Of a stretch of 64,000 nucleotides of DNA, positions 30,065 through 40,630 are shown piece by piece. The position numbers were made by a program, and so were the translations under genes. The stretch covers positions 63,090-127,089 of the forward strand of contig MU867134.1 in the NCBI GenBank assembly GCA_033725935.1. The letters are read 5' to 3'. Origin of the DNA: Cladorrhinum sp. PSN259 (lineage: Eukaryota; Ascomycota; Sordariomycetes; Sordariales; Podosporaceae). Numbering within the stretch: the stretch's first letter is position 1; the number at the start of each line of letters is the position of its first letter. The notes below the pieces were generated by a model that saw only the letters and a program-made list of their open reading frames with translations, searched no databases and was not told where the DNA came from.

Positions 30065-31138
30065 TCACTTGTTACCTCTCCTCTGAGATTCCTTTCTTTG
30101 ACTACTCTGGGTACCCTTGGTATAACTTGCGGCCTCTCTCTCGCCTCTCTTCTTATCCCGCTCAGCCTTCTCCTTGGCCGTCTTCTCAGCAGCCCTCTTG
30201 GCGGCGGCTTCTGCATTCAACCTAGCTTCAGCCTCGGCCTTGAGCCTAGCTTCCTCCCGCATCTTCCTAAGATACGGACCGAGCTCTTTCTCCCTGGCCG
30301 CCCAAGTCTCCTTGGCATTCCGCTCCGCCTCTGCTTGTTTCCTTTTGTACTTTGCCAATTCGGCTGCTTTTTTGTTCGCCGCCGCCTTCTCGGCTGCTGC
30401 GATTCTGGCTTTCCGCTCAGCTATGCTCTTGGCTTTTGCCTTTTTCTCGGCTTCTTCCTCTTCTTTTGTTTTTCTTTTTGTTGACGCCGTAGAGGGTTCA
30501 GGCATGGTCAAGCTCCGCGTCGCCTCCTCCTCCTTCTCCTTGGAGTAAATCAAGTTGTCGATTTCGAGTTTTCGTAGATCCATTTCGCGTCTGTGCCGGG
30601 CGGCTTCGTATATTTCTCGCCGTTTAGCTCTGCTGGTCTCCTCCTCTTGCTTCTGCTGGAGTTTTTCTTTTAAGACTGCTATGCGCTCTTCTTCCTTTCG
30701 CTTGCGCTCCGCTTCGAGACGCTCGACTATCTTTTCGCGGCGGAGTCGGTCTTCCTCCTTTTGGCGCTCGGCTTCCCTCGCGGCTTTTTCGTTTGCTTCT
30801 CGCTGCTTTTGGGCTGCTTTCTCTTGGGCTTTTCTCGTGGCTGAGCTTAAGGAGGAGGTTGGATCAGGGGGAGGGGGAGGAAGTTTATTCTTCTCGCCTG
30901 TGTGAGTGGCCGAGGACGACGGGTCGCCGGCTTGGTCCTTCCTTTTGCGCTCCTGCTCCTCGGCGTGTTTGACAAGTTCCTCTAGGTACTTTCTGATCTC
31001 CTTGTCGTGGGCTGCTTGGCGCTCTGCGTGACGCTTCCTCTTGGCTTCGTCCTGGGACGGGTCACGGTCCGGGTCCCAGGAGGGGTCGTACTCTTCGGGT
31101 TCGCGGGGGTCGCGGTAGGACATTGTTGTTGCAAACAT
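30065..31138 (-). CDS. Highly charged coiled-coil protein
   Basis: Up to 357 residues (a second Met at residue 6, 31123, fits better with MSYRDPREPEEYDP). After an acidic Pro/Asp N-terminus (SWDPDRDPSQ) nearly the whole chain is Lys/Glu/Arg/Ala single-helix or coiled coil (KEEDRLRREKIVERLEAER, AEKKAKAKSIAERKARIAAA), interrupted by a PPPPPDP loop. Similar composition occurs in ribosome-, RNA- or cytoskeleton-associated proteins, but composition alone does not give a function. The C-terminus may differ if an unseen intron near 30100 exists. Confidence 0.6.
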   Translation of the reverse strand: MFATTMSYRDPREPEEYDPSWDPDRDPSQDEAKRKRHAERQAAHDKEIRKYLEELVKHAEEQERKRKDQAGDPSSSATHTGEKNKLPPPPPDPTSSLSSATRKAQEKAAQKQREANEKAAREAERQKEEDRLRREKIVERLEAERKRKEEERIAVLKEKLQQKQEEETSRAKRREIYEAARHRREMDLRKLEIDNLIYSKEKEEEATRSLTMPEPSTASTKRKTKEEEEAEKKAKAKSIAERKARIAAAEKAAANKKAAELAKYKRKQAEAERNAKETWAAREKELGPYLRKMREEARLKAEAEARLNAEAAAKRAAEKTAKEKAERDKKRGEREAASYTKGTQSSQRKESQRRGNK

Positions 31139-31992
31139 TTCTTGTTGGGTTTGATGATGATGATGATAAAAAGTTAAGGAGGCGGGGTTATTTACTACTA
31201 AAAAGGCTCAAGGGGCAGGGAAAGGAAAGTAGTAATGTATCTTACTTGGTGTTTTTTTTGTCGTTATGGGTAGAATGAAAGTTGGTGAGAGAAGAGACAA
31301 AAATATCAATGTGTGGCTTTGAAGAGAAAGATTCCAGAAACGGCTTTGAACAAAACGGGTTTTGAAGTTTGAAAGTGAATGGAACAAAGGGAATGAAAGG
31401 AGGAGTTTTAAAAAAGAGATCGGCTGGAGAAATGTTAACACAAGAAGGAAATGAAATGGATTTTTTTTTTTTTTTGGGCTTTGTTCGTTTTAAGGACCAG
31501 AAGTTACGAGATTGGTAATTTTGTGCTTTTTTCAAGTTTCTGGACTTGGATTATCTACTCATCGCCCATCCCATCATGATGGGACGGACACACAATGCTG
31601 CTTTTGGACTAGGTAGGTAGGTATGCGTGAGATACCTCAAATGGGGTTGAATGAATAAACTTGGGGGTTTGTCAGTTCGCATAGTGGGCCAGGGGCTACA
31701 CTAACCAGATTTGCTTATAAAAGGTTTGGAGGTTATAATTTGTTGCTACATTCCTGTAATTTATTGCAAAACAAACTGGAAGAAGATAAAAGGCTTTGGG
31801 TGTTAAGTTCTTGTTTTGTGGCAGGAGTAAAAAGGTAAAACAAAGCGCGTCAAGTAGGTTGCTCAGTGAGCAAGTGGATTTAGGGAGGCGCTTGAATCAG
31901 AAATAAATAATCAAACCAAAGAGAAAATTATCATTATCGAAACTTTTCCCCTTCGTATATATTCCAAAGCAGGACGCCGCACGAGTGATTTA
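31139..31992. other. Intergenic region
   Basis: Promoter of the charged coiled-coil gene, with GATGAT repeats and T/A runs (T-run near 31461-31474), then the 3' flank of the next minus-strand gene. No gene supported. Confidence 0.5.
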
Positions 31993-33827
31993 CTATGTCC
32001 AAACTAAAGAATGGACCAAAACAAACCACGCATCATACCTCTCCTCCCTCCCCGTCCCGCCGGCCCTCCACAGCCCAGGCCTAATGACGAACCTCACCGT
32101 CCTCGACGACGAGGAGCTACCAGTAGCCGGCTCCATCGTGTTGATATCAATGTGAAGATCATGCCTTTTGTCTTGCGGATAGTGGACCTGGTACCAGCTC
32201 TGCTGTCCCGAAAAGACTTCGTCGAGGGCGACAGCCTCCTTGACAATGTCCTGCAGCTCTCGGAGCTCACCGGCTCCTATTCGACCCCCGAAGGGCTCGA
32301 AAAGGTCTTCGAGGGCTTCTGTCACGTCGTAGAGGACTTGCTGTCTGCTTTCGTTGATTTTGGTACTGTTAGTTGTACTGAGCGAGGCTAGGAGACCGGT
32401 CGTGACGGATTTCCAGTGGTGGAATCTGCGGGTTTGGTCTTCGTATTTCGGACCTTGTTCTATTGCGGAGAGGAGGGAAAGGCCTGGATGGAATTAGTGG
32501 GAGAAAAAAAAAAAAAAAGAAATATTAACGTACTGAGTTTCCCGAGATTCCGCCCGTACTTTCCCGCCCAGCAGGCATTTCCGTGGGCAAAGACCTTTTC
32601 AACCAGGACATTCCAGATGGCTGCCTCGATGAACCAAAGACTCGCCTTCTTGTCGAGCGCAAACTGGTTGTAGTACGGAGTGACTTCTGCGAGCTTGTCC
32701 CCTTGTTCGTCAGTCCAGCTCTTGATCTTTCTTTCTCCCAGACTCTTCAAGTAGACCCAAACAAAGTTGTGAACCTTCCACGAAAATGACTGCCACATCT
32801 TGATGATCTCAGGCTCGGCCACTCGCAGGTTGGTCTGATCCGACGACGCCCCAGGGAGAGCCTTTTTGCTGGCCACCTCGGCGATTTGAGCTCGTAGGCG
32901 CTCTATCCTCTCGTCCTGTTGGTTCAGAACCGTTGCGTCTTCGCTAGCCTTTTGCTCGGCAGCGCTGAGGGTTTCTTGGAGCTCAGCTATCTTTGTAACA
33001 GATTGTTGGTCTTTGCGCAGCAGCTCGATGAACTCGTTGCTCCGCTCAGCAAGCTCTGCCTCGGTACTTCGTAGCTTCTCTTCGAGGAAGTTCATGCGCT
33101 CTTTGGCTAGCTCCATGGGGTTCATGTTTTCGTTGCCACTACCGATAAGACTGCTCACCCGCGGAGGCGGTGGTGCTGCCGTTGCTGTAGTGGTGGTGGT
33201 TGTGGTCCTTACGGTGGCGATGCTTCCCTTTCGATCCTGTTGCTCCGTGGTGGTGATGACAACCCCCTCTAGTGCGCTGACAGATACGACTCCCACCTTG
33301 GGAGTCCGAGATTCTATATGTGTGGTGGTGATGGATGAGTTCCCTTTTGGCGGCACCGTGGGTGGGATGTTGATGTTGTTCATGAATGATCCTGGAGGAA
33401 TGCTTCGGCCGCGCTCGTCAATCATCATGACGCTTCGTCTCTGGGTGTTGCTGTTGCCGCTGTACGAGGAGGCATCGTCATCAATGCTTCTGCTGGATCC
33501 CTTGGTTTTTGACCAGAGTTTCTTCAACTTGGAGACGCTACTGCCGGAAGACGATGGGCTTGCTGGGGTACTTGGGAGCGACATGGAACCTGAGTCCCGC
33601 GACCGGGATCGTCGGGACCGCGGGAGTTGAGGTTGACTGTTACTGGAAAGAGAAACAGGGGATAGGTGGTTCATTCGGCTCCATCTGGAAATGCCGTTGC
33701 TCATGTCGCCGTCTGCCGTCCGTGGTCTCTCGCGCTCAAGCTGTTGGTTCTCAACGTCCCAAAACTTTGGATTGGATGATGGGGGTAGGCGATGTTGACG
33801 GGTGGGACGTTCACGACGTTGAGCCAT
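31993..33827 (-). CDS. Coiled-coil protein with C-terminal helical domain (fungal family)
   Basis: 594 residues from two exons: 33827-32534 and 32483-31993, with a 50-nt intron 32484-32533 (GTACGT...CAG, T-rich). N-terminus is Ser/Arg-rich and probably disordered (SRSRDSGSMSLPSTPASPSS). About residues 225-330 form a coiled coil (LAKERMNFLEEKLRSTEAEL). The C-terminal 250 residues are a helical domain with conserved Trp/Phe (IIKMWQSFSWKVHNFVWVYL, SLWFIEAAIWNVLVEKVF, RRFHHWKSVTTGLLASL). Splicing links GRNLGKLS to LSLLSAIEQG and keeps phase. Similar to fungal proteins annotated only as hypothetical. Without the splice the frame would stop shortly after the donor. Confidence 0.8.
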
Positions 33828-34489
33828 GAACCTGAATCTGATATGGAGTAAAATGGCGTTGTCAGCGGATTAGATGCAGGAACGAAACGAGTTTAAACGG
33901 GAGGTGGTGAATCTGACGGGATATCTGGACCGATGAGATGAGATCCATGATCAGGACTCGGAATCAAGGAACCCACATGGAATCGAGAAAGACCTCTCGA
34001 GAAACCAGGCTCTGAGAAACCCCCCATTTCCCTTCCCTTTACGACCAAGCCACCACCTATAATCAGCCCTTAAATGCGCCATCCTGTCTGTCAACTTCGC
34101 TGCGCCCCTCAACCCGACGCTCTAGCTCATGCATGATGGATATGGAATGTCTACACCTACACCCAGCGGGGTAGCATACTCTTGATTTGTTCTCGACGAG
34201 TCTGGGCCTAACCGCCCTGAAATTCAAAGGGTGGCTTATACGCCAAGCCAATGGCATGAATGGGATGATGCACGCACTTTTACGCTTTGAGCGGCCCAGA
34301 AGAGTCGAAAAGGCAATTGGAATTCCAGGAGTGGGCTGCAACAGTTTCTGATTTGCTTGAGAATAAGCCACAGCACACTAGCCTATGCAAGTACTCGGGT
34401 ACATACATACATCTCTATCTCAAAAAGCAGGCTGCGGCGGGGTGAACGGGGAAAAGAGGGGTGATCGTCCCCAGCTTTCAGGCGTCCAT
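33828..34489. other. Intergenic region
   Basis: Promoter of the coiled-coil gene and 3' flank of the GTPase gene. A 102-codon minus-strand ORF (34063-34371) has no recognisable feature. Confidence 0.5.
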
Positions 34490-35558
34490 TCATCCGCCCA
34501 CCACTACCTGAACGATAAACCAAGTGATGTTGAGAATTGCCGACAAGACATGCACCGCACGGGTCGCATTTGCTCCCGTCATCACTTCTCCGATCCGCTC
34601 CTTGATGCGCAGACCAGGCTGTGTCTTCAACTTTGCCAACGATCGGTCGACTCGCTTCAGCATCTCACGCACTTGGTCCATCTGCTTTTCCTTTTCTCTT
34701 GCGCCCGCTCTGTTGTTCTGGTCAATCTCGTACTCCAACTCTCGCTCCAAGTTTGCCAGCTTTACCGTGTACTCGACCTTGGTCGACTCAAGCTGCTGCA
34801 ACAGGGTCCTCCCCGCCGAGGTTGCTTCGAGAGTACGCCCCTGATCAATAATCTCTCGTTGATGGTCGAGAACCACAGGCTCAGAATCGTCACCGATCAA
34901 CCGGGAGACGATCTGTGAGGCGCTCGCCGGGCTCCCGTCAAAGCGCCGAACCTCGGCCCCCTTGTCCATCAGTGGCCGCCAGAACTCGTCGATGAGTTGT
35001 TGCTGCCGATTCAGGCCTTCGCCGTAAAACTCGTCCCGCAACATGTACCACATGGTGGTCACTAGGATTGTTTTCTTCAGTGCATCCGTGCCAATGATCT
35101 CTTCCAAAATGCTCAGATATCTTCCCGATGATCCAGTCATCTTGTTGTCGGTTATCTTGTGAAGATACAGCACCCCTTTGAGCGGGTAGCCAGAGGCATA
35201 CTGAGTGGCAAGGTGGTCACTGATTTCGGCAAACACTTCTCCGTCTGGTCGACTAGTATCGTCGAACCCTGGCGTGTCAACAATGGTAAAGTTTCGAGGA
35301 TCATCGTCGTCGTCGCGAATAATCTCGACTGCCTGACAGCGCACCGTCTCTGTCTATGGTTAGCAACTGTCAACCACCACAACCATGAATTCGACCGAGA
35401 CACTGACCAGAGTTCAGGTTGTCACCTTCTCGCACTTCGGATTGACCTTCTGCTATTGTACGAGTACCTGGTCGCTTTCTCAGTTGGTTGATGAAGTAGC
35501 TTTTCCCAGCACCCGTCACGCCCAGAACAAGAATAATGCCGGGGCCTTGATCTGACAT
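34490..35558 (-). CDS. AIG1-like P-loop GTPase with C-terminal membrane segment
   Basis: 336-residue predicted GTPase. Exons 35558-35408 and 35349-34490 flank a 58-nt intron (GTCAGT, GCTAACC branch site, CAG); phase fits only with the CAG acceptor at 35350. The G1 P-loop is GVTGAGKS (13-20), G3 is DTPGFDDT (75-82), followed by an ILVTTMW segment where the base-recognition motif is expected but no TKxD is present. The order matches fungal AIG1/septin-like G domains. A coiled coil (LESTKVEYTVKLANLERELE) precedes a hydrophobic C-terminal helix (AVHVLSAILNITWFIVQVVV) that could anchor the protein in a membrane. Divergent, 557 nt from the Hsp70-type gene. Role unknown; similar GTPases are abundant in fungal accessory gene sets. 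Confidence 0.85.
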
Positions 35559-36115
35559 GATGGCAGTTTGGAGTTGTGTGGATGTGAATAACCGGGAAAG
35601 ATGTGACTGACGAAATAATGGTAAAGGGATATGGACAAATAGATGGAAGGTTTTTTTTATTAATTTTTTTTTTGGGTTAAACAAAACCAAAAAAAAGGCA
35701 GCGATTTGAGGATCACCCCACTACTCATTCCCATTCCGCCTCATCGGATATCGGGGCGTCTGCATGACGAACTGGAGGAGGGGTGAAATTATCCCAGCCT
35801 GCTTCTCGATTGCTGCGCCAAGCTCGTACCAGAACGCCTCAATATTTCCACTAGCACCCACAGCTGGCCCGGGCATTGACTCCGACATGATGTTCCAGAA
35901 GATGGCGCTTAAGCAGACAAGATGGGGGTGGTGGGTGGGAGGCCTGAGGCAATGAGGGGTTGTTCGCGCTCTCTTGACCTCTCTGTTCCGTCAGTCCTTT
36001 TTGGGCCGCTTTTGCCCCCCCTATTTCTGGCACTCACCGTGACCTTGCTTCAATATTTTGGAAAACTCACCACTTGTCTAGAATCACCTCATCGCTTCTG
36101 CCTCATGCCTTGACA
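35559..36115. promoter_or_regulatory. Bidirectional promoter region of GTPase/Hsp70 pair
   Basis: 557 nt separate the two start codons. Long T and A runs lie near 35647-35699, next to the GTPase leader. No shared operator-like palindrome was evident by eye. Confidence 0.4.
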
Positions 36116-38398
36116 ATGACTTCAAGTTCGACGCTGGCTTACCACTCACGGGCCCCAACGCCCTCCACCGTCAGTCGCGGGCCTGTCGCTGGAGGCAAGT
36201 TTGTTGCTGTTGGCATTGACTTTGGAACAACGTGAGTGCCCTACATCTCATATCACCATCGCTCATTCTGACCACGATGACAACAGATATTGTGGAGTAT
36301 CGTGGGCACTCTCAGATGCTCCAGATATCATCCACGAGATCACAGAATGGCCAGCAGAATTTCATCTCAACTCCAGGGAAGACCAAGTCCCAACCCAGCT
36401 TGATCTCAAGTCTGGTAAATGGGGCTACGAGGTCACCTCTCAGATGAAACCAATCAAATGGTTCAAGCTTCTGCTGCTCAGGGACGCCGACATGGTGCGA
36501 AATGAGATCCGGGATTCCATCCATCTCAAAGATGCCCGGAAGCAGATCGCCGACAACAAGCTCACCCCAGTCAAGGCAGTTTCCATGTACCTCGAGAAGC
36601 TTTGGAAGCACACGTACGCACAGCTTGCCAGCAGATTCGATGTCGACAACATGCCTCTGAGGGTGGCGATTACTGTGCCCGCGATATGGCCCCCTTACGC
36701 AGAGCAAGCCATGAGGGAGGCTGCCGCGAATGCCGGGATCACGGTGGACAGAGACATCGGAATGACCACCCTGGACCTTGTTCAGGAGCCGGAGGCTGCT
36801 GCTTTGTCAATATTTCTTGATCGCAGGGACTTGCCCGATATTCAGGTAAGTGTCGCTGGAGTCTCCTGACCACGAGCAAGGGACTGCGATTGACCAAACA
36901 CAACAGCCAAGAGAATCATTTGTTGTGTGTGATGCAGGAGGCGGCACTGTTGTACGTATACTTGCGTCGAAGCTCCAACTATCAGGTCTAACGTGCAGAC
37001 AGGATGTCATCAGCTACACCGTTCAGTCTATCTCGCCCTTCCGCATCGGAGAATGTGTAAAAGGTGATGGTGAGTAACAACAGCTTGTTCAATATTATGC
37101 CGAGATCTGCGTATCTGATCCACAGTACAGGAAAACTCGCTGGAGCCTACCTGGTCGACGAAGCGTTTGCAGCATACCTCAACTACGAAACCAACCTCAA
37201 GATCAAGTCCCTCAGCATTGCAGAACACAACATGTTTGTCACCAAAGAATGGGAAATGGGAGCCAAAAGGAACTTCACAGGGAACCCAACTCCAGCAAGA
37301 TTCGTCATGACTCCTCCATCAAAAGCGTTTGGCAAATTCGCCAAGATGGTGAATAAAACCGAGTTTTCCATCAGCCGGTATGTACTTGTCCTTTTCTTCT
37401 TTTTCCCCCCCTTAGTACTTGTGGATGGCTGACTTGGTTTGTAAAGAGAAGCAGTATCCGGCTTCTTCGAACAGTCCATGACCGGCATCCGCACATTGAT
37501 AAGCGACCAAATCAAGGGCGTGGAAGCAGAAACCCATCGTAAACCGAAGAAAATCCTCCTCGTAGGCGGCTTCGGTGGATCTCAGTACATTTACAACCAG
37601 CTCGAGATCCAATACCCCAAACAAATCCTGCGACCCCTCGGCCGTCCGTACGTTTATTCACTTTTCTCCGTTCCCTCCCCCTCCCCACTTCACTTTTCAC
37701 TAACGTGAATTGTTGTTCCTGCCAGGTGGTCAGCAGTAGCCCACGGAGCCGTAATCCGCCTCCTGCAAGACAAGATGTCCTCCATGTCCCAAACCAACCT
37801 CACCCCGCGCCAAAAAGCCACCATCGCAGGCATCCCAGAAGTCGTCACCCGTAAATCCCGCTACAGCTACGGCATCGTGTGCGATAAACCAATCGCCGCT
37901 CTTCAAGACTACAAACCGAACCTCGATAAAATCAAATACGACCCGGAGGGCGTCCAAGTAACCAGCCGGATGGACTGGTACCTCAACAAGGGCGACGAAG
38001 TGTCCAAGAAATCGCCAGTCTTGATCGGGTACCAACAGTTTGCAAAAGCGAACAACGCGCCGGGGAAATGCGTCTTTGTGATACGGTACAGCAGTGCGGA
38101 TGTCCCACCGGCGAGGTTGGACACGGAGGTGATGGAGCTTTGCAGGATTGAGTGCGAGTGGGATCGGCCTTTTAGCGAGTGGAAAGAAGTCGGTTCCACC
38201 AACGGACAAGTAGGAGGGGGTGTAAGTACAGGAACAGGACATAATGGGAATGGGAATGGGAATGGGCACAATGGGGGAGGATGGAGAAAGTACGACGATC
38301 TGACGCTCGCTATGCGGTTCGGTGGACAACCCAAGTGGACTATCAGGGTGGGAAAGAATGAGGTTGAGCATGATGTCAAGGTTGAGTATAGTGGTTGA
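36116..38398 (+). CDS. Hsp70/actin-fold ATPase, HSPA12-like
   Basis: 635 residues in seven exons: 36116-36231, 36287-36845, 36907-36951, 37003-37069, 37131-37377, 37447-37647 and 37726-38398. All introns are 51-78 nt with GT...AG and preserved phase. Phosphate-1 loop VGIDFGTTYCGVSW (32-45), phosphate-2 VVCDAGGGTVDVISY (231-245) and adenosine motif KILLVGGFGGSQY (about 380) are intact, so ATP binding is likely. Like HSPA12-type proteins it lacks the classical peptide-binding domain and EEVD tail; the last 220 residues are a divergent C-terminal region with a Gly/Asn-rich loop (GTGHNGNGNGNGHNGGG). Soluble cytosolic location expected. Paired head to head with the AIG1-like GTPase. Confidence 0.88.
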
Positions 38399-39239
38399 TT
38401 TTTCGAGAGTATCTACATGGAGGCTTCCTCAAGTTGTTGTTTAGTTGTGGTTAGTATGGTATTTTGATATTCCGGGTGGCGTTGGGGCGTTGTGGATACC
38501 AGTAGCATAAGTACTTTGAGTGGTGTAGATCAGGTAGATGCTATTTTTTGTTGTTGTTATTGATCCAATACCCACCCCGAGCCACTTACCTACCTACCCA
38601 CTCACCTCCCCGCCAAGTCATTATTGATTTGAAGAGCAGGATCCGGTAAGCCACACAGAGCCTGATGAGTTCTCTTATCTAAGGTTCCCCCACTGGAGTG
38701 AGTGATCATGACGACAGTGATCTTGGGACGGGCGTTCGGTGTGGATAAATCTGACCTCAGATTCTACGGTATTTAGTTCGCTACGAAGCCACAGCGGGTT
38801 GGCCGCGAAAGGACTTTCTCGAAAACAATTATCTGGAGAGTCCATCATCAATCAGACTGTGGATTGCCATCAACGGCGGGCATGTAAGAAGTATTGATGG
38901 TACGCTGGGTTTTATCCCGATTACGTCAAGATCAAACAATGTCTAACATGCACCCTTTGCTTGACCTTGTTGAACATGATGCCTTAAATAGCTGCCTCCA
39001 ACGTTCTCGACGGCCCTTATTGACAAAAGTGTTGTTGTGAACCACCGAGAAACTCACAAGATTGACGAGGACTGAGACAGACACTCTGTATTAATTATGG
39101 TTCTTCTCCCTTCATATTCCAAGTTCACACCGTGTGCTTGGGCGCCACATGGATGCCTCAGGGACTCATGGTGATATAGATAGGAGGGGAAAAAGAAGGG
39201 AAAAAAGGAAAAGAAAAGAGGATTGGGTCCCGTTCAGAA
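38399..39239. other. Intergenic region
   Basis: Downstream of the Hsp70-type gene. TACC/TAGG short repeats near 38586-38602. No gene or RNA seen. Confidence 0.5.
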
Positions 39240-39960
39240 TCAAACTGACATCTCCCGGCCCTTCGCTGACTTCCGATTTGGGAAATACGCTGTTGACCGG
39301 GTGATTAACCACTCACCCACAAGTCCCGAAAGCTGACTTTTGGAAATCTTGCTTATGAATGGAGGAGGAGCCGAGCTCGAGTCGTCCCCAACCCATCTGA
39401 TAAGCACTGCGTGATGGCGCCAATCGGTCGAATGGCTGAGAAAAAGGAACTCGAGAAAAGTTTCTTTGAGGACAACCGTAAGAACGGCGTTGCGGGTAGC
39501 AAATTAAAGGGAGGGTACAGGTGCCGAGGGATGTGTGTGAAATAATTACCAACTGTCATGGCAAAGATCTTTTTGGTAGGCGTGAAGAGCCGAACTTGCT
39601 GGACATGAGCGTGACGAATAAATTGGGGAAGCAACAATCCTGGTGGTCAGTTAAGTAAATATCAACAAACAAACTTACAGATTGTTGAGCAAAGACAATC
39701 TTCATCTTGTCCATGGAGCCAGGGCCAAAACCAACATCTGTCGATCAGTTAGCATCTGGACATTGGAAGGACTTGGTAGAATAACTTATCTTTGTGGGGG
39801 TCTCGGGGGAGACACACCCCACACTGTTTGTTAGTTAGTATCAATTGTTCAAAAGAAATTGGGGTAAAGTAAACATATCTTTTTCTCTAACGCTCAAGCT
39901 ATCGTCCACAATCTGTATCTGTCAATGATTTCGACATGTAAAGAAACTTGTAAGAATAAA
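39240..39960 (-). pseudogene. Exon remnants of a multi-exon gene with altered splice donors
   Basis: Several coding-like segments on the minus strand are separated by good branch and acceptor signals. The terminal segment 39463-39240 runs from ETFLEFLFLSH to a TGA and is preceded by a GTAATT...AAAG intron. A segment at 39639-39550 includes QQVRLFTPTKKIF. A segment with VGFGPGSMDKMKIVFAQQ lies at about 39737-39681, followed by GTAAGT. Two further upstream segments (about 39822-39790 and 39918-39880) are each followed by AT instead of GT at the donor (ATAAGT, ATATGT), though ACTAAC/GCTAAC branch sites and CAG acceptors remain. One junction also needs either a frameshift or a more distal acceptor. 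Most likely a decayed gene, possibly the 3' part of the locus at 40004-40630. Product not recognised. Confidence 0.45.
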
Positions 39961-40003
39961 CTTGGACCTTTGGATGACAGCTCGGTCGGAAGAAAGTCGT
40001 CGT

Positions 40004-40630
40004 TTACATCGGCGCGGCGTAGCAGAGGTATCGGTCGTTCCAGGCACCCACCCGCGGGACTCCCCAATGGTTCCTCTGATCCAACTCTCGTTCAATCTGC
40101 GCTCGCTTCTCGGGGTCGGAGGGAAGGAGCAGCATGATGACAGTAATCGAGACTGCAGTCATCACATCGCTGTCGACGCTGTCCCTTTCGGAGTGCTGGT
40201 AGTCACTGAAGGAGAACTCGAAGGGGCCCTCGGGTCCTAGGGCCGGGGACCGGTTGACGACGGTCCCGAGAACGGCGTGGCCGTAAAAGGGATTGTCGAT
40301 TGTCCAGAAGCCCGTGTAGAAGTTTGTTTTCTCCCTTCCCACGACCCAATGGGAGTCCGCCTCGAAGCGGCTCACCATCTTCTCGTACGCGGACAGGCCC
40401 CAGAGATCGCTCGACACTTGAAACAGCTTCGGGTCCTACCCGAGGCGGTGCTTGAGGAGATCAATGGCAGCCTGGTCGCAGTACGGCCCATCGTCGTCAT
40501 TCCCCAGGGGGACGCCGCGAAGGGGTGGGAAGGACCAAAACTCTTCTACGGTCTCACAGTTGTGAAGCCTTGCGAGCGTGATAATCACACAATTACTTTG
40601 GAGATTGTCGGGATTGGTAGAGGAAACCAT
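40004..40630 (-). pseudogene. Papain-fold (Tox-PL-like) protein gene, interrupted by an in-frame stop
   Basis: One continuous frame from ATG 40630 is broken by a single TAG at 40436-40438 and continues to a stop at 40004. Before the stop there is NPDNLQSNCVIITLAR, resembling the NP...NC start of papain-fold toxin-like (Tox-PL) or deamidase-like domains. After the stop there are GHAVLGTVV and FSDYQHS, which fit the His and Asp-x-Gln positions of that fold. A hydrophobic stretch (VSITVIMLLL) and a charged helix (DPEKRAQIERELDQRN) follow. The assignment rests on motif spacing only. Such domains occur in polymorphic-toxin and immunity or effector proteins and in fungal accessory genes. With the stop, only 64 residues would be made from the first ATG, so it is called broken; read-through or sequencing error are alternatives. 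Confidence 0.5.
40025..40140. repeat. 116-bp duplicated segment, copy 1
   Basis: Same length as and nearly identical to 41921-42036 (about eight differences by eye, nearly all transitions). It covers the C-terminal charged-helix coding part of the papain-fold-like pseudogene. Confidence 0.85.

Noticed and set aside
33013..33630. 205-codon plus-strand ORF rich in Val and Ser
   Set aside because: Antisense to the two-exon coiled-coil gene, low complexity.
39240..39345. tRNA-like sequence on the minus strand (GAGTGGTTAATC followed by a GTTTGATTC-like loop)
   Set aside because: No acceptor stem pairs and the anticodon arm does not fold; the stretch reads as the last coding segment of the decayed gene there.
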